This document shows positions 1-10,153 of a stretch of 64,000 nt of DNA, in pieces (position 1 is the first letter of the stretch; every line of letters begins with the position of its first letter). The notes under the pieces are model-generated. The model was not told the origin of the DNA and did not search any database. It saw nothing but the letters and a program-made list of their open reading frames with translations. The stretch lies in NCBI GenBank assembly GCA_018335655.1, contig JAGXRX010000014.1, positions 1-64,000 of the forward strand. Direction: 5' to 3'. This DNA comes from Erysipelothrix sp. Its GTDB lineage: Bacteria > Bacillota_I > Bacilli_A > Erysipelotrichales > Erysipelotrichaceae. The position numbers were made by a program, and so were the translations under genes.

Positions 1-333
1 CACGAAAGTGTAGACATTCCTGCAAGTAAGGAAAAATTAGAAATTGTACGCATTTTAAAAGAAGAGGGCTTTGTCCTAGGATACACCACATCTTCAGACT
101 TTAAGAAGGTCATCACTGTTACATTAAAGTATGGTGCAGACAATCAAAAAGTTATTTCAGGAATTAAACGTATCTCTAAACCAGGACTTCGTGTATATGC
201 TGAAGTTGGTCAATTACCACGCGTCTTAAATGGCCTTGGTATTGCAATCATTTCAACATCTCATGGAGTTATGACAGATAGAGATGCTCGCAAGAAAAAC
301 GTGGGCGGTGAAGTCATCGCTTATGTTTGGTAA
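1..333 (+). CDS. rpsH: 30S ribosomal protein S8 (5' end outside window)
   Basis: The frame is open from base 1 to the TAA at 331-333 and gives 110 residues of S8, lacking the N-terminus. The conserved C-terminal part [14 protein letters not shown]...GGEVIAYVW is present. S8 binds 16S rRNA in the small-subunit platform, and in the spc operon it is classically the translational autorepressor. It lies directly before rplF with a 14 nt gap, in standard spc order. Confidence 0.97.
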   Translation, partial: HESVDIPASKEKLEIVRILKEEGFVLGYTTSSDFKKVITVTLKYGADNQKVISGIKRISKPGLRVYAEVGQLPRVLNGLGIAIISTSHGVMTDRDARKKNVGGEVIAYVW

Positions 334-347
334 GAAGGAGACTATCA

Positions 348-896
348 ATGTCACGTATCGGTAATAAAGCGATTACCATTCCTGCAGGAGTCGAGTTTAT
401 CGTCGACGCTGGGAATGAAGTTACAGTTAAAGGTCCTAAAGGATCATTAACTCGTAAGTTTAGTGAAGTTATAACATTTAAAGTTGATGAAAATGTCATC
501 ACGGTATCACGTGCAAATGACTTAAAACATTCAAAACAACTTCATGGCACTACTCGTGCATTGCTCGCAAACATGATTGAAGGCGTTTCAAACGGCTTCA
601 CTCGTAATTTAGAGCTAGTTGGTATTGGTTACAAAGCAAACGTTGTTGAGGATAAATTAACACTTCTTGTTGGTTATTCTCACCCAGTCATCTTCACAAT
701 CGAACCAGGACTTACAGTTACTATGGGGAAACCTACAGAAATTAAAGTTGAAGGAATCGATAAACAACGTGTTGGTGAATTTGCAGCAAACGTTCGCGCA
801 GTACGTAAACCAGAACCATACTTAGGTAAAGGTATCAAATACAAAGGTGAAGTCATCCGTCGCAAAGAAGGTAAGACGGCTGGTAAGAAAAAATAG
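348..896 (+). CDS. rplF: 50S ribosomal protein L6
   Basis: 182 residues starting MSRIGNKAITIP and ending in a basic tail after the conserved EPYLGKGIKYKGEVIRRKEGK block. A TTG 21 nt upstream is in frame, but the site AAGGAG at 335-340 and the family start both favour the ATG at 348. L6 binds 23S rRNA near the factor-binding site. Third gene of the spc block here, 17 nt before rplR. Confidence 0.97.
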   Translation: MSRIGNKAITIPAGVEFIVDAGNEVTVKGPKGSLTRKFSEVITFKVDENVITVSRANDLKHSKQLHGTTRALLANMIEGVSNGFTRNLELVGIGYKANVVEDKLTLLVGYSHPVIFTIEPGLTVTMGKPTEIKVEGIDKQRVGEFAANVRAVRKPEPYLGKGIKYKGEVIRRKEGKTAGKKK

Positions 897-913
897 GAAG
901 GAGAGGCCATTAA

Positions 914-1270
914 ATGATAACAAAATTAGATCGTAATAAAGTGCGTCAAAAACGTCACGCACGTATTCGTAATAAGATTAGTGGTACAGCATCACGCCCT
1001 CGTTTAAGTGTGTTCCGCTCCAACGCTAATATTTCTGCTCAGCTCATTGATGATGTAGCAGGAGTAACTTTAGTATCAGCAAGCAGTCTTGACCTTAAAC
1101 TAGAAAACGGATCAAATGTTGCAGCTGCTATTGCAGTTGGAACTGAAATCGCCAATCGTGCGAAAAAATTAGAAATCAAAGCGGTTGTTTACGACCGTGG
1201 AGGCTACTTGTATCACGGCCGTGTGAAAGCACTCGCCGATGCGGCTCGTGAAGCCGGATTAGAGTTCTAG
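914..1270 (+). CDS. rplR: 50S ribosomal protein L18
   Basis: 118 residues with the L18 pattern: N-terminal basic segment ([26 protein letters not shown]) and C-terminal [27 protein letters not shown]18 binds 5S rRNA in the central protuberance. A GGAAGGAGAGG ribosome site precedes the ATG. It lies 8 nt before rpsE, consistent with coupled translation. Confidence 0.97.
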   Translation: MITKLDRNKVRQKRHARIRNKISGTASRPRLSVFRSNANISAQLIDDVAGVTLVSASSLDLKLENGSNVAAAIAVGTEIANRAKKLEIKAVVYDRGGYLYHGRVKALADAAREAGLEF

Positions 1271-1278
1271 GAGGCACC

Positions 1279-1806
1279 ATGGAAAACAACAAACAACCAA
1301 GAACCTTCGTAAGAAGAGAAGTAGTGAAAGAATTTGAAGAACGTGTTGTCACGATTAACCGTGTCACCAAAGTTGTGAAGGGTGGACGTCGTTTCCGCTT
1401 CTCCGCTTTAGTGGTCATCGGTGACAAAAAAGGACGTGTAGGATTTGGAACTGGTAAAGCAAACGAAGTTCCTGATGCTATCAAAAAAGCGATTGAAGAT
1501 GCAAAACGCAACTTGATCGTTGTCCCTATTGTTAATAACACAACATTACCACATGCTATCACAGGAAATTTTGGAGCTGGATCTGTATTCTTACGTCCTG
1601 CTGCAGAAGGTACTGGGGTTATTGCTGGTGGTGCTGTGCGTGCAGTACTTGAACTTGCTGGGGTTTCAGATGTTCTATCTAAAAACCTAGGTTCACGTAC
1701 TCCAATCAACATGGTTCGTGCAACTTTCGCTGCTTTAACTCAATTGAAAACCATCAAATCTGTAGCAAAACTTCGTGAGAAGAAAATTGCTGAGATTCGC
1801 GGTTAA
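1279..1806 (+). CDS. rpsE: 30S ribosomal protein S5
   Basis: 175 residues: N-terminal dsRBD-like half ([31 protein letters not shown]) and the C-terminal S5 domain with [22 protein letters not shown]5 takes part in decoding accuracy and mRNA entry. Only 11 nt separate its stop from rplO, so the rpmD (L30) gene usually found here is missing. Confidence 0.97.
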   Translation: MENNKQPRTFVRREVVKEFEERVVTINRVTKVVKGGRRFRFSALVVIGDKKGRVGFGTGKANEVPDAIKKAIEDAKRNLIVVPIVNNTTLPHAITGNFGAGSVFLRPAAEGTGVIAGGAVRAVLELAGVSDVLSKNLGSRTPINMVRATFAALTQLKTIKSVAKLREKKIAEIRG

Positions 1807-1817
1807 GGAGAGAGCAA

Positions 1818-2258
1818 ATGAAACTACATGAATTACAATATAACGAAGGAGCTCGCTCCAATCGTAAACGCCTAGGTCGTGGACAAGGTTCAGGCACAGG
1901 GAAAACTGCGGGTAAAGGTCACAAAGGACAAAACGCTCGTAGTGGTGGTGGTGTATCGTTAGGATTTGAAGGGGGTCAAACGCCTTTATTCCGTCGTATA
2001 CCTAAACGTGGATTCACCAACCGCACTCGTAAAGAATATGCAATCGTCAATGTAAGTTCACTAGACATCTTTGACAATGGCACTGTTGTAACAACAGAAC
2101 TTCTTATGGAAGTAGGCCTAGTTAAGAAGACTTTAGATGGAATTAAGATTTTAGGTAATGGAGAACTTTCAAAGAAGTTAACTATTAATGCCAATAAATT
2201 TTCAAAATCAGCGGTTGTTGTGATTGAGAAGGCAGGCGGAAGTGTTGTGGTGATCTAA
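1818..2258 (+). CDS. rplO: 50S ribosomal protein L15
   Basis: 146 residues with the basic glycine-rich N-terminus ([20 protein letters not shown]) and the C-terminal [17 protein letters not shown] motif of L15, a late 50S assembly protein. A GGAGAG ribosome site precedes it. Only one base lies between its stop codon and the secY start, a tight coupling typical of spc operons. Confidence 0.97.
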   Translation: MKLHELQYNEGARSNRKRLGRGQGSGTGKTAGKGHKGQNARSGGGVSLGFEGGQTPLFRRIPKRGFTNRTRKEYAIVNVSSLDIFDNGTVVTTELLMEVGLVKKTLDGIKILGNGELSKKLTINANKFSKSAVVVIEKAGGSVVVI

Positions 2259-2259
2259 T

Positions 2260-3549
2260 ATGATCAAACTACTCGTGGATATGTTTAAAAATAAAGATAT
2301 TCGTGGCCGTATATTATTTACGCTCGCAATATTCTTTGTTTACCGTCTAGGTGCAAATATTACTGCTCCGATGGTTGATAGCACACGACTTATTGGTCAA
2401 TTTGCTGATGACTCCATTCTTGGAATGATCAACCTATTAGGAGGAGGAGCTCTTCAAGAGTTTTCCATCTTCTCAATGGGTATTGGTCCATACATTACGG
2501 CGTCCATCATTGTGCAGCTCTTAGCGATGGATGTTATCCCAGCTTTAACTGAGATGACTAAATCCGGGGCACAAGGCAAAATGAAGCTAGATCGCATTAC
2601 ACGCTACTTTGCTTTAATTCTTGGATTACTTCAAGGGTTTACCCTTACATATGCTTTCCACATTAACTACGGTATTCTTAATAATCCTGGTATAGCGACA
2701 TACATGTATGTCACCATTGTTATTACAGCAGGTACTATGTTCTTGTTATGGTTAGCAGATAGAATTTCTGCCTTCGGGATTGGTAATGGTATTTCAATGA
2801 TTATCTTCGCTGGTATTGTCTCTGACATTCCATTTAGATTCTCACAAGCCTTCCAAACTTTAGTGGACACAAGTTCAAACGCTGCCATTTTCGGTGGTGT
2901 ACTTAACTTTTCTCTCTTTGTCTTGATGTATGTTGCGATCATTGTACTTGTCATCTTCATGTCAACTGCAGTGAGAAAAATTCCAATTCAATACACATCA
3001 TCCAGCGTGAGAAAATCAAATCAAGAGATTACATTCTTGCCTTTGAAGATTAACTCAGCGAGTGTGATTCCAGTTATCTTTGCGTCAGCAATCATGACTG
3101 CTCCAGTTACTGTTTTATCCTTCTTTAATCAAGGTGATTTCTTTCAAACTTTATCAACAATTCTTAACGTTTCACAACCAATTGGTTTAAGTATCTATAT
3201 CGCACTTATTATCTTCTTCACGTTCTTTTATACGAACTTGCAAGTTGATCCTGAGAAGATTTCAGATAACTTATCTAAGAGTGGCACGTATATTCCAGGG
3301 ATTCGTCCAGGGAATGAAACCAAAGAATATGTTGGCAAAGTGCTTAACCGCATTACAGTTCTTGGAGCTTTATTCTTAAGTTTTATTGCAGCCCTACCTT
3401 ATGTAATTCCAATGGTTACTAACTTACCTAATTCAGTGTCAGTTGGCGGTACCGGGATTATCATCGTTGTCGGTGTTGCGATGGAAACTATGAGAGATCT
3501 TCAAGGACGACTTACACAAAAGCAATATCGTGGCTTTGTGTCACGTTAA
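2260..3549 (+). CDS. secY: Protein translocase subunit SecY
   Basis: 429 residues, the normal SecY length, with about ten hydrophobic segments. The N-terminal signature region reads IRGRILFTLAIFFVYRLGANI, and the cytoplasmic loop carries VRKIPIQYTSSSVRK and YVDPEK-type elements (NLQVDPEKISDNLSKSGTYIPGIRPG). SecY forms the membrane channel for Sec-dependent export with SecE and SecG. It follows rplO without a gap and precedes adk by 9 nt. Confidence 0.97.
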   Translation: MIKLLVDMFKNKDIRGRILFTLAIFFVYRLGANITAPMVDSTRLIGQFADDSILGMINLLGGGALQEFSIFSMGIGPYITASIIVQLLAMDVIPALTEMTKSGAQGKMKLDRITRYFALILGLLQGFTLTYAFHINYGILNNPGIATYMYVTIVITAGTMFLLWLADRISAFGIGNGISMIIFAGIVSDIPFRFSQAFQTLVDTSSNAAIFGGVLNFSLFVLMYVAIIVLVIFMSTAVRKIPIQYTSSSVRKSNQEITFLPLKINSASVIPVIFASAIMTAPVTVLSFFNQGDFFQTLSTILNVSQPIGLSIYIALIIFFTFFYTNLQVDPEKISDNLSKSGTYIPGIRPGNETKEYVGKVLNRITVLGALFLSFIAALPYVIPMVTNLPNSVSVGGTGIIIVVGVAMETMRDLQGRLTQKQYRGFVSR

Positions 3550-3558
3550 GGACTGAAC

Positions 3559-4209
3559 ATGAATATTCTAATTATGGGAGCAGCGGGCTCTGGTAAAGGG
3601 ACCATGTCCAAGAAAATTGTAGAACAACATGATGTTCCTCATATTTCAACGGGTAACATGTTTCGTGATGCCATGAGAGCTGAAACGCCTCTTGGAATTC
3701 AAGCAAAGAAGTATATCGACAAAGGACTTTTAGTTCCCGACGATATTACGATTGCAATGATTCAAGAGCGTCTCAATCAACCTGACTGTCAAAAAGGATA
3801 TTTGCTGGACGGTTATCCTCGTACCTTGGTGCAAGCCGTAGCGTTTGAGGATATTGCAAAGAAGATTGGCAAACCTGTGCAAATTGTACTCAACTTATCA
3901 GTTGAACTTGATGCACTCATTCATCGCGTGATCGATAGACGCATGTGTGAAAACTGCAAAGCCATCTTCAACCTAGAATACCTTCCGCCTAAAGTCGAGA
4001 ACACATGTGACTTTTGTGGATCAACACTCGTACATCGCAGTGATGACACACTAGATCAACTTGTTGTTCGCTTGAAAGAGCACGTCTTTCTTACTAAACC
4101 TGTCCTAGATTACTATGGGTACAAGGGACTTGTTAAGTACATTGACGCTACAAAAAACATTGACCAAGTATGGATTGATGTTAAAGTCGCTTTGGAGAAG
4201 GTCCAATGA
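3559..4209 (+). CDS. adk: Adenylate kinase, zinc-binding LID type
   Basis: 216 residues. The P-loop GAAGSGKGT spans residues 7-15, and the nucleotide-binding LLDGYPRT is at 82-89. The LID domain carries Cys130, Cys133, Cys150 and Cys153 (CX2C...CX2C), a structural zinc site common in Gram-positive enzymes. The enzyme interconverts ATP + AMP and 2 ADP in the cytosol. Its stop overlaps the map start as ATGA. Confidence 0.97.
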   Translation: MNILIMGAAGSGKGTMSKKIVEQHDVPHISTGNMFRDAMRAETPLGIQAKKYIDKGLLVPDDITIAMIQERLNQPDCQKGYLLDGYPRTLVQAVAFEDIAKKIGKPVQIVLNLSVELDALIHRVIDRRMCENCKAIFNLEYLPPKVENTCDFCGSTLVHRSDDTLDQLVVRLKEHVFLTKPVLDYYGYKGLVKYIDATKNIDQVWIDVKVALEKVQ

Positions 4210-4952
4210 TTACCACTAAATCGCAACGTGAAATTCAACTTATGAGAGAAGCAGGCCGGATTGTGGCATTAGCTCATCAGACAGTTGCTTCGATGGTCGC
4301 ACCAGGCGTCACGACAAAACAAATCAACGACGCAGTTGAGCGTGTGATCATCGAGAACAATGCGACCCCCTCCTTTAAAGGATATGGGGGCTTCCCATAT
4401 GCTGTTTGTGCCTCGGTCAATAAAACCTTGGTTCATGGTTTCCCTAATCACAAACCCCTTGTGGACGGTGATATCGTATCGATTGATATTGGTGCGAATT
4501 ATAAAGGTTATCATGGAGATAGCGCATGGACGTATCCTGTTGGTGAAATTTCTGATGAAGCAAAGAAATTGTTAGAAGTCACCAAAAATTCATTATTTGT
4601 TGGTTTATCAAAAATACAACCAGGTGTCCATCTTGGGGACGTGAGCTATGCAATAGGGGAGTATGTTACTTCCTTTGGCTTCTCACTTCCGATTGAATAT
4701 TCGGGACATGGAATTGGCTCTGCCCTCCATGAAGACCCTTCTATTCCAAACATCGGCACTCCAGGCACGGGACCATTGCTAAAGGTCGGTATGACCTTAG
4801 CGATTGAACCCATGGTTCATGTGGGAAAACCACAGACCATCACATTAGTTGATGGGTGGACAGTGAATACGAAAGACGGTTCACTAAGTGCACATTTTGA
4901 GCACACAGTTGTTGTAAGTGACAATGGATATGAAATTCTAACAACACTTTAA
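4206..4952 (+). CDS. map: Methionine aminopeptidase type I
   Basis: 248 residues, type Ia without a zinc-finger extension. The expected dinuclear metal ligands are visible: Asp94, Asp105, His168, Glu201 and Glu232, plus substrate-side His78. The enzyme removes the initiator Met from nascent proteins. It overlaps adk by 4 nt, giving the common secY-adk-map-infA order. Confidence 0.97.
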   Translation: MITTKSQREIQLMREAGRIVALAHQTVASMVAPGVTTKQINDAVERVIIENNATPSFKGYGGFPYAVCASVNKTLVHGFPNHKPLVDGDIVSIDIGANYKGYHGDSAWTYPVGEISDEAKKLLEVTKNSLFVGLSKIQPGVHLGDVSYAIGEYVTSFGFSLPIEYSGHGIGSALHEDPSIPNIGTPGTGPLLKVGMTLAIEPMVHVGKPQTITLVDGWTVNTKDGSLSAHFEHTVVVSDNGYEILTTL

Positions 4953-4971
4953 TTCACACGAAAGGAAATCT

Positions 4972-5190
4972 ATGGGAAAACAAGACGTTATAGAAGTCGA
5001 AGGCATCATTGAAGATACATTGCCAGGCGCAATGTTTAAGGTGAAACTCACAAACGGACACGAAATACTGGCCCACGTTTCTGGCAAAATCCGCATGCAT
5101 TACATACGCATTTTACCAGGTGACCGTGTCACCGTTGAGATCTCACCGTACGATTTAACACGTGGCCGCATAACATTTAGACATAAATAG
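4972..5190 (+). CDS. infA: Translation initiation factor IF-1
   Basis: 72 residues, a single S1/OB fold ([45 protein letters not shown]). IF-1 occupies the ribosomal A site during initiation. A GAAAGGAAA ribosome site precedes the ATG, and rpmJ follows after 17 nt. Confidence 0.97.
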   Translation: MGKQDVIEVEGIIEDTLPGAMFKVKLTNGHEILAHVSGKIRMHYIRILPGDRVTVEISPYDLTRGRITFRHK

Positions 5191-5207
5191 TCTAGGGAGA
5201 AAAACAC

Positions 5208-5321
5208 ATGAAAGTCAGACCATCAGTCAAACCGATGTGCGATAAGTGCCGCATCATTAAGCGTAACGGACGCGTAATGGTAATTTGTGAAAACCCTAAA
5301 CACAAACAAAGACAAGGTTAA
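5208..5321 (+). CDS. rpmJ: 50S ribosomal protein L36
   Basis: 37 codons, [20 protein letters not shown] to the TAA at 5319-5321. It is the zinc-ribbon (C+) form: Cys11, Cys14 and Cys27, with His32 as the fourth ligand (CX2C...CX4H). A GGGAGA site precedes it and AGGAGGT follows for rpsM. Confidence 0.97.
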   Translation: MKVRPSVKPMCDKCRIIKRNGRVMVICENPKHKQRQG

Positions 5322-5338
5322 TAGGAGGTAACACAACA

Positions 5339-5704
5339 ATGGCTCGTATAGCAGGAGTAGATATTCCGCGCGATAAGCGCGTAGTAATATCGCTAACATA
5401 CATATTCGGAGTTGGGAAACCACTCGCACAAAGAATATTAGCAGAAGCTAGTATTTCAGAAGATATCCGTGTAAAAGATCTTAGTGAAGATCAAGTGAAC
5501 GCCATTCGTTTACTTGTTGAAAAGGTCAAAGTTGAAGGGGATTTGCGTCGTGAAATTTCTTTAAACGTGAAACGTTTAATGGAAATTGGTGCGTACCGCG
5601 GTCTTCGTCATCGTAAAGGTCTACCAGTACGTGGTCAACGTACTAAAACAAATGCTCGTACACGTAAGGGACCACGTCGTACTGTAGCGAACAAGAAGAA
5701 ATAG
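5339..5704 (+). CDS. rpsM: 30S ribosomal protein S13
   Basis: 121 residues starting [14 protein letters not shown] and ending in the basic [24 protein letters not shown] tail. S13 sits in the small-subunit head and contacts the P-site tRNA. A strong AGGAGGT site lies upstream at 5324-5330. Confidence 0.97.
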   Translation: MARIAGVDIPRDKRVVISLTYIFGVGKPLAQRILAEASISEDIRVKDLSEDQVNAIRLLVEKVKVEGDLRREISLNVKRLMEIGAYRGLRHRKGLPVRGQRTKTNARTRKGPRRTVANKKK

Positions 5705-5720
5705 AGTGGAGGACAATTAA

Positions 5721-6116
5721 ATGGCAAAAACAACAAAACCAACAACTCGTAAAAAACGGGTTCGTAAGAATATTGCCCGTGGTGTTGCACACATTCACTC
5801 AACTTTTAATAATACTATCGTTACTATCACTGACGAAACAGGCAACGTTATTGCTTGGTCCAGTGCTGGAGCATTAGGATATAAAGGTTCACGTAAATCA
5901 ACACCATTTGCTGCTCAAGTAGCGTCCGAAGCAGCGGCTAAAGCTGCAATGGAACATGGATTAAAACTCGTAGAAGTTAATGTGAAAGGTCCAGGCCCTG
6001 GACGTGAAGCAGCTGTTCGTGCACTTCAAACAACAGGTTTAGATATTAGTGCAATAAATGACGTGACACCAGTCCCTCACAATGGTTGCCGCCCACCAAA
6101 ACGTCCACGTGGATAA
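5721..6116 (+). CDS. rpsK: 30S ribosomal protein S11
   Basis: 131 residues with the conserved [22 protein letters not shown] and the C-terminal [19 protein letters not shown]11 is part of the platform and forms the mRNA exit path. It sits between rpsM and rpoA as in the alpha operon. Confidence 0.97.
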   Translation: MAKTTKPTTRKKRVRKNIARGVAHIHSTFNNTIVTITDETGNVIAWSSAGALGYKGSRKSTPFAAQVASEAAAKAAMEHGLKLVEVNVKGPGPGREAAVRALQTTGLDISAINDVTPVPHNGCRPPKRPRG

Positions 6117-6138
6117 AACACAACAATAGGAGGTTGGT

Positions 6139-7101
6139 ATGCAAAAATTCGAACGTGCCAAAATTGAAGTTAAAGAATACGTTGAATCAGACCACTATGG
6201 GAAATTCGTAATAGAGCCGTTTGAACGCGGTTTTGGAACGACCATCGGGAATGCACTTCGTCGTGTGTTACTTTCTTCCCTTCCAGGTGCAGCTGTGTAT
6301 TCCATTAAAATTGATAATGTATTCCATGAATTCACTGCAATTTCAGGAGTTGAAGATGACGTTACTACGATCATTCTAAACATTAAAGATCTTGTACTAA
6401 AAATTTCAGATGAAAATGATGTATACACGCTTCAAATCAACGAAAAAGGACCTAAAGTTGTCACCGCTGGTGATATCTACTGTCCTGCTAACGTTGAAGT
6501 GCTAAATAAAAATCATGTAATCACAACACTTGAAGAAGGTGGTGAGCTCAAGATGGAAATGAAAGCACGTGTTGGACGTGGATATGTCAGTGCTGATACG
6601 AACAAACAGCTATATGCTGGTTCTTCGTTTGGTATTGGAACCATCTTCACAGATGCTGTTTACACACCGATTGAGAAAGTCTCATATACTGTTGAACCAA
6701 CACGCGTTGGACAAGACACTAAATTTGATCGCCTCATTATGGAAATCACAACCAATGGATCAATAACACCACAAATGTCATTGTCTTTGGGATCAAAGAT
6801 TCTAACAGATCATTTAGAAATTTTCACTAACATTCAAGAGAGCATTTCAGATATGGATTCTGTCATGAAAGATGGCACAAGTGATGCAAACAATAAAGGA
6901 TTAGTCATGATGATTGAAGATCTAGACTTATCTGTTCGCTCATATAACTGTCTAAAACGTGCAGGTATTCAAACTGTGGAAGAACTCACAATGAGAACTG
7001 AAGAAGACATGATGAGAGTACGTAATCTTGGTAAAAAATCACTAAAAGAAGTTAAAGACAAACTCCATGATATGGGGCTTGGCTTTAAATCGTATGAATA
7101 A
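6139..7101 (+). CDS. rpoA: RNA polymerase alpha subunit
   Basis: 320 residues. The N-terminal dimerisation domain holds the signature [24 protein letters not shown] linker near residue 240 leads to the C-terminal DNA-binding domain ([22 protein letters not shown] ... [15 protein letters not shown]). An AGGAGG site precedes the start. It is followed by rplQ after 17 nt. Confidence 0.97.
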   Translation: MQKFERAKIEVKEYVESDHYGKFVIEPFERGFGTTIGNALRRVLLSSLPGAAVYSIKIDNVFHEFTAISGVEDDVTTIILNIKDLVLKISDENDVYTLQINEKGPKVVTAGDIYCPANVEVLNKNHVITTLEEGGELKMEMKARVGRGYVSADTNKQLYAGSSFGIGTIFTDAVYTPIEKVSYTVEPTRVGQDTKFDRLIMEITTNGSITPQMSLSLGSKILTDHLEIFTNIQESISDMDSVMKDGTSDANNKGLVMMIEDLDLSVRSYNCLKRAGIQTVEELTMRTEEDMMRVRNLGKKSLKEVKDKLHDMGLGFKSYE

Positions 7102-7118
7102 GACAGGAGAGAGAACCT

Positions 7119-7481
7119 ATGCAAAATCGTAAACTCGGCCGTAACGCTGAACATCGCAAGGCTTTACTTCGTAATTTAGCGACTAGTTTAATTATCGCGG
7201 GACGCATTGAAACTACTGAACACAAAGCTTTAGAGCTTCGTAGTGTAGTGGATGAACTCATCACCCTTGCAAAGCGCAATGATTTACATGCTCGTCGTCA
7301 AGCTGCGAAGAAAATGTTTAATGTGGTGGCCAATGAAGAAACTGGTCAATTAGCATTACAAAAACTATTTGATGAACTTGGACCTCGTTATGCAGAACGT
7401 CAAGGCGGATACACACGTGTTTTAAAAACAAGTGTACGTCGTGGTGATGCTGCGCCAATGGCCATTATTGAATTAGTCTAA
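7119..7481 (+). CDS. rplQ: 50S ribosomal protein L17
   Basis: 120 residues with the typical [25 protein letters not shown] start and [24 protein letters not shown] end. It is the last gene of the long ribosomal operon. Its stop codon forms the first base of an intrinsic terminator stem. Confidence 0.97.
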   Translation: MQNRKLGRNAEHRKALLRNLATSLIIAGRIETTEHKALELRSVVDELITLAKRNDLHARRQAAKKMFNVVANEETGQLALQKLFDELGPRYAERQGGYTRVLKTSVRRGDAAPMAIIELV

Positions 7482-7503
7482 AAGCGGCCAAGGCCGCTTT
7501 TTT
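7481..7503 (+). terminator. Intrinsic terminator after rplQ
   Basis: AAAGCGGCC (7481-7489), loop AA, GGCCGCTTT (7492-7500), then further T residues. It ends the ribosomal operon only 5 nt before the next start codon at 7509. Confidence 0.9.
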
Positions 7504-7508
7504 CCATT

Positions 7509-8117
7509 ATGATCACCTTACAAGATTTAAAACAAATTGCCTTAATCACGGATATTCCGATAATGTCTGATGAAACGATTGATACTATTTCCAAGGAAAT
7601 ATCGATTCATCATTGTTTTTCGCTGCTTGAAATTGGAACTGCGATTGGGTATTCAAGTTTATCATTAGCACATCTTCATCCTCATTTAAAAATTATTACA
7701 CTTGAAAAAGATGAAGACCGCTACTTTGAAGCATTAAAGTATAAACAAGACATTGATCATCGTAATCAGGTGACAATGATTTGCCAAGACGCTTTTGAGT
7801 ATGTTCCTCAACATTTAATGGATTGCATTATTCTTGATGGAGCTAAAGCTTCAAACAAGCGTTTCTTTCAACGATACTTTCCATTTTTAAAGTCATCAGG
7901 GGTAATGATTATTGACAATATTGATTTTCACGGTGAGCGTGAACAAGATATCAATCATCGATCACGACAATTTAGGAAAATGATTCATAAATTGAGTGCC
8001 TTTGAAGAGTGGATTATGAGTCTAAATCACATTAATGTCGAAAAAATAAATGTTGGTGATGGACTCTTGAAGATTACACATAAGCACTATGAAGAATCAT
8101 TTTATGGTAAAATATAA
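7509..8117 (+). CDS. SAM-dependent O-methyltransferase, TrmR/YrrM-like
   Basis: 202 residues of the class I O-methyltransferase_3 family. The SAM motif LLEIGTAIGYSSLSLA is near residues 40-55, with acidic TLEKDE after strand 2, the catalytic-loop ILDGAKA and IIDNIDFHG. The closest characterised relative by pattern is B. subtilis TrmR, a tRNA 5-hydroxyuridine methyltransferase; that substrate is inferred. The ATG lies 5 nt behind the rplQ terminator with no Shine-Dalgarno sequence. The residues before the SAM motif match the family, so I keep this start. Confidence 0.85.
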   Translation: MITLQDLKQIALITDIPIMSDETIDTISKEISIHHCFSLLEIGTAIGYSSLSLAHLHPHLKIITLEKDEDRYFEALKYKQDIDHRNQVTMICQDAFEYVPQHLMDCIILDGAKASNKRFFQRYFPFLKSSGVMIIDNIDFHGEREQDINHRSRQFRKMIHKLSAFEEWIMSLNHINVEKINVGDGLLKITHKHYEESFYGKI

Positions 8118-8119
8118 CA

Positions 8120-8515
8120 ATGAAATCATCGGTTAGAATTAAAAAACTACGAACACAGTCGTTTATCGAAAGTATGCGAGGAATATTTGATCGCACACGA
8201 TTTTTAAAGCGTCATAAACAAGAAAAATTAGAACATCCAACCAAAACAGAAACTATACCACTACATCCTTTGTTACTTCACGCATCCTTACCCCTTAGAC
8301 TCATTGTGTCGATCAAATATGGTGAAGATGTCATGAAAGCACTGGCTTTAGTAAAGGTTGATTATAGTCTTGTGGAAGTTAATGAAGATACGGTTCTTAT
8401 TGAAGTAAACATTCTCTACAATGAAGATAAATCAAGATTTATTGAAAACTTAAATTCATTGTCTCATCATTCTTTCCCTACCACCCTTGAGGAGCATAAT
8501 CATGTCAATCATTGA
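8120..8515 (+). CDS. Hypothetical protein in ECF operon
   Basis: 131 residues that I do not recognise. The N-terminal 50 residues are strongly basic (SSVRIKKLRTQSFIESMRG..RTRFLKRHKQEK). The C-terminal 65 look like a small alpha/beta domain (LPLRLIVSIKYGEDVMKAL..VEVNILYNED). It starts 2 nt after the methyltransferase stop and overlaps ecfA1 by 14 nt, so it is almost certainly translated as part of the run. No obvious ribosome site is seen. Confidence 0.65.
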   Translation: MKSSVRIKKLRTQSFIESMRGIFDRTRFLKRHKQEKLEHPTKTETIPLHPLLLHASLPLRLIVSIKYGEDVMKALALVKVDYSLVEVNEDTVLIEVNILYNEDKSRFIENLNSLSHHSFPTTLEEHNHVNH

Positions 8516-9305
8516 AATTAAGAATATTTCATTTTCCTACAACAACGTTGATTTAGCATTAAACGATGTTTCTTTAAGCATTCCACAAGGAAAGTATGTA
8601 ACGATTGTTGGTCACAATGGATCAGGTAAATCTACCATTGCGAAATGCATTATTGGATTGCTTCAAACATCCGCAGGAGAAATCATCGTCGATAATTTAG
8701 TGCTAAATAACGAAAATGTCGATGCGATAAGGTCTAAAGTTGGATTAGTTTTTCAAAATCCTGATAATCAATTTATTGGGTCTACAGTTAAAGATGATAT
8801 TGCCTTTGGTTTAGAAAATCGTCGAGTTGATCCAAAGGATATGGATGAGATTATTGATCGCTTTGCGAAAGCAGTGAACATGCATGAGTATCTTAATTTT
8901 GAGCCAACAAAGTTAAGTGGTGGGCAAAAACAACGCGTTGCGATTGCGGGAGCTTTAAGTATGACACCACAAATTCTCATACTCGATGAAGCGACATCAA
9001 TGCTTGATCCTAAAGGTAAATCTGAAGTCAATGATTTGGTAAAACAACTTCATTCTCAAACAAACATGACTATCATTTCAATTACCCATGATATTGAAGA
9101 AGCATATCAATCAGATATTGTTTATGTCATGAATGAAGGAAAAATCATTGAGTTTGGTGATCCTAAAGATGTTTTAGCAAAAGAAACACTACTTAAATCA
9201 ATTAAGCTTGATATTCCATTTGCTTTAAAGTTTAAATATGCACTTAATAAAGTGGGCATTATTGTCAACGATTCAAATCTAGAAGGGATGGTAAAAGAAC
9301 TATGA
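8502..9305 (+). CDS. ecfA1: Energy-coupling factor transporter ATPase A1
   Basis: 267 residues. Walker A GHNGSGKST spans residues 37-45, then FQNPDNQFIGSTV (Q-loop), signature LSGGQKQR and Walker B ILILDEATSML. The N terminus is fixed by TTGAGGAG at 8487-8494 and the ATG at 8502. It is the first of two ATPases that drive ECF-type vitamin/micronutrient uptake together with EcfT and separately encoded S components. Overlaps ecfA2 by ATGA. Confidence 0.95.
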   Translation: MSIIEIKNISFSYNNVDLALNDVSLSIPQGKYVTIVGHNGSGKSTIAKCIIGLLQTSAGEIIVDNLVLNNENVDAIRSKVGLVFQNPDNQFIGSTVKDDIAFGLENRRVDPKDMDEIIDRFAKAVNMHEYLNFEPTKLSGGQKQRVAIAGALSMTPQILILDEATSMLDPKGKSEVNDLVKQLHSQTNMTIISITHDIEEAYQSDIVYVMNEGKIIEFGDPKDVLAKETLLKSIKLDIPFALKFKYALNKVGIIVNDSNLEGMVKEL

Positions 9306-10153
9306 TTATTCAAGTTGATAAACTATCTTACGAATATTCACCAAATTCTGTCTTTGCCTACCATGCCTTAAGGGAAGTTACAACTTCTATTCAAGAAGGA
9401 TCATTTACCGCAATTATTGGGGCAACTGGTAGTGGTAAATCCACACTGGTTCAACACTTTAATGCGCTTGTGACTCCTACTGGTGGTTCTTTGACCGTTG
9501 ATGGTAAACATATTGTCGCAAATCAAAAAGTGAAGGAATTAAAACCACTTCGAAAGAAAGTTGGTTTAGTCTTTCAGTTTCCTGAGTATCAATTATTTGA
9601 AGAAACGATTCTTAAAGATGTTATGTTTGGACCACTAAACTTTGGTGTTTCAATTGATGATGCACGCTCTATTGCACAAGAATCACTCATTCGTGTTGGA
9701 CTTGATTCTAGTTTTTATGAGAGGTCTCCTCTAGAACTATCCGGTGGACAAAAAAGACGGGTTGCGATTGCAGGTATCTTAGCACTCTCTCCTAAGATTT
9801 TAGTTCTTGATGAGCCGACTGCAGGACTTGACCCTGAAGGCAGCGCATCAATGATGTCATTATTTCAAAATCTTAATGCGAGTGGAACGACTATCATTAT
9901 GATTACTCATGATTTGAATCATGTGCTTAACTATGCAACGGATGTTGTGATGCTTGATCAAGGTCATGTGGTGTTTGAAGGTCATAAAGAAACATTCTTT
10001 AATGAAACAGATCTTCATGAAGATTATGGTCTTGTAAAGCCACCACTACTTGCATTACGCGCACTTCTTAAAGAAGCTAAGATTTCTTTTGATGCGCATA
10101 CATTAGATGTAAATAAATTGGCACAATCCATTAAGGAGGGAAAGCATGTCTAA
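9302..10153 (+). CDS. ecfA2: Energy-coupling factor transporter ATPase A2
   Basis: 283 residues. Walker A GATGSGKST spans residues 40-48, with Q-loop FQFPEYQLFEETI, signature LSGGQKRR and Walker B LVLDEPTAGLD. It pairs with EcfA1 to form the ATPase heterodimer of the group II ECF module. It overlaps ecfT by 8 nt; AAGGAGG inside its 3' end is the ecfT ribosome site. Confidence 0.95.
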   Translation: MIIQVDKLSYEYSPNSVFAYHALREVTTSIQEGSFTAIIGATGSGKSTLVQHFNALVTPTGGSLTVDGKHIVANQKVKELKPLRKKVGLVFQFPEYQLFEETILKDVMFGPLNFGVSIDDARSIAQESLIRVGLDSSFYERSPLELSGGQKRRVAIAGILALSPKILVLDEPTAGLDPEGSASMMSLFQNLNASGTTIIMITHDLNHVLNYATDVVMLDQGHVVFEGHKETFFNETDLHEDYGLVKPPLLALRALLKEAKISFDAHTLDVNKLAQSIKEGKHV

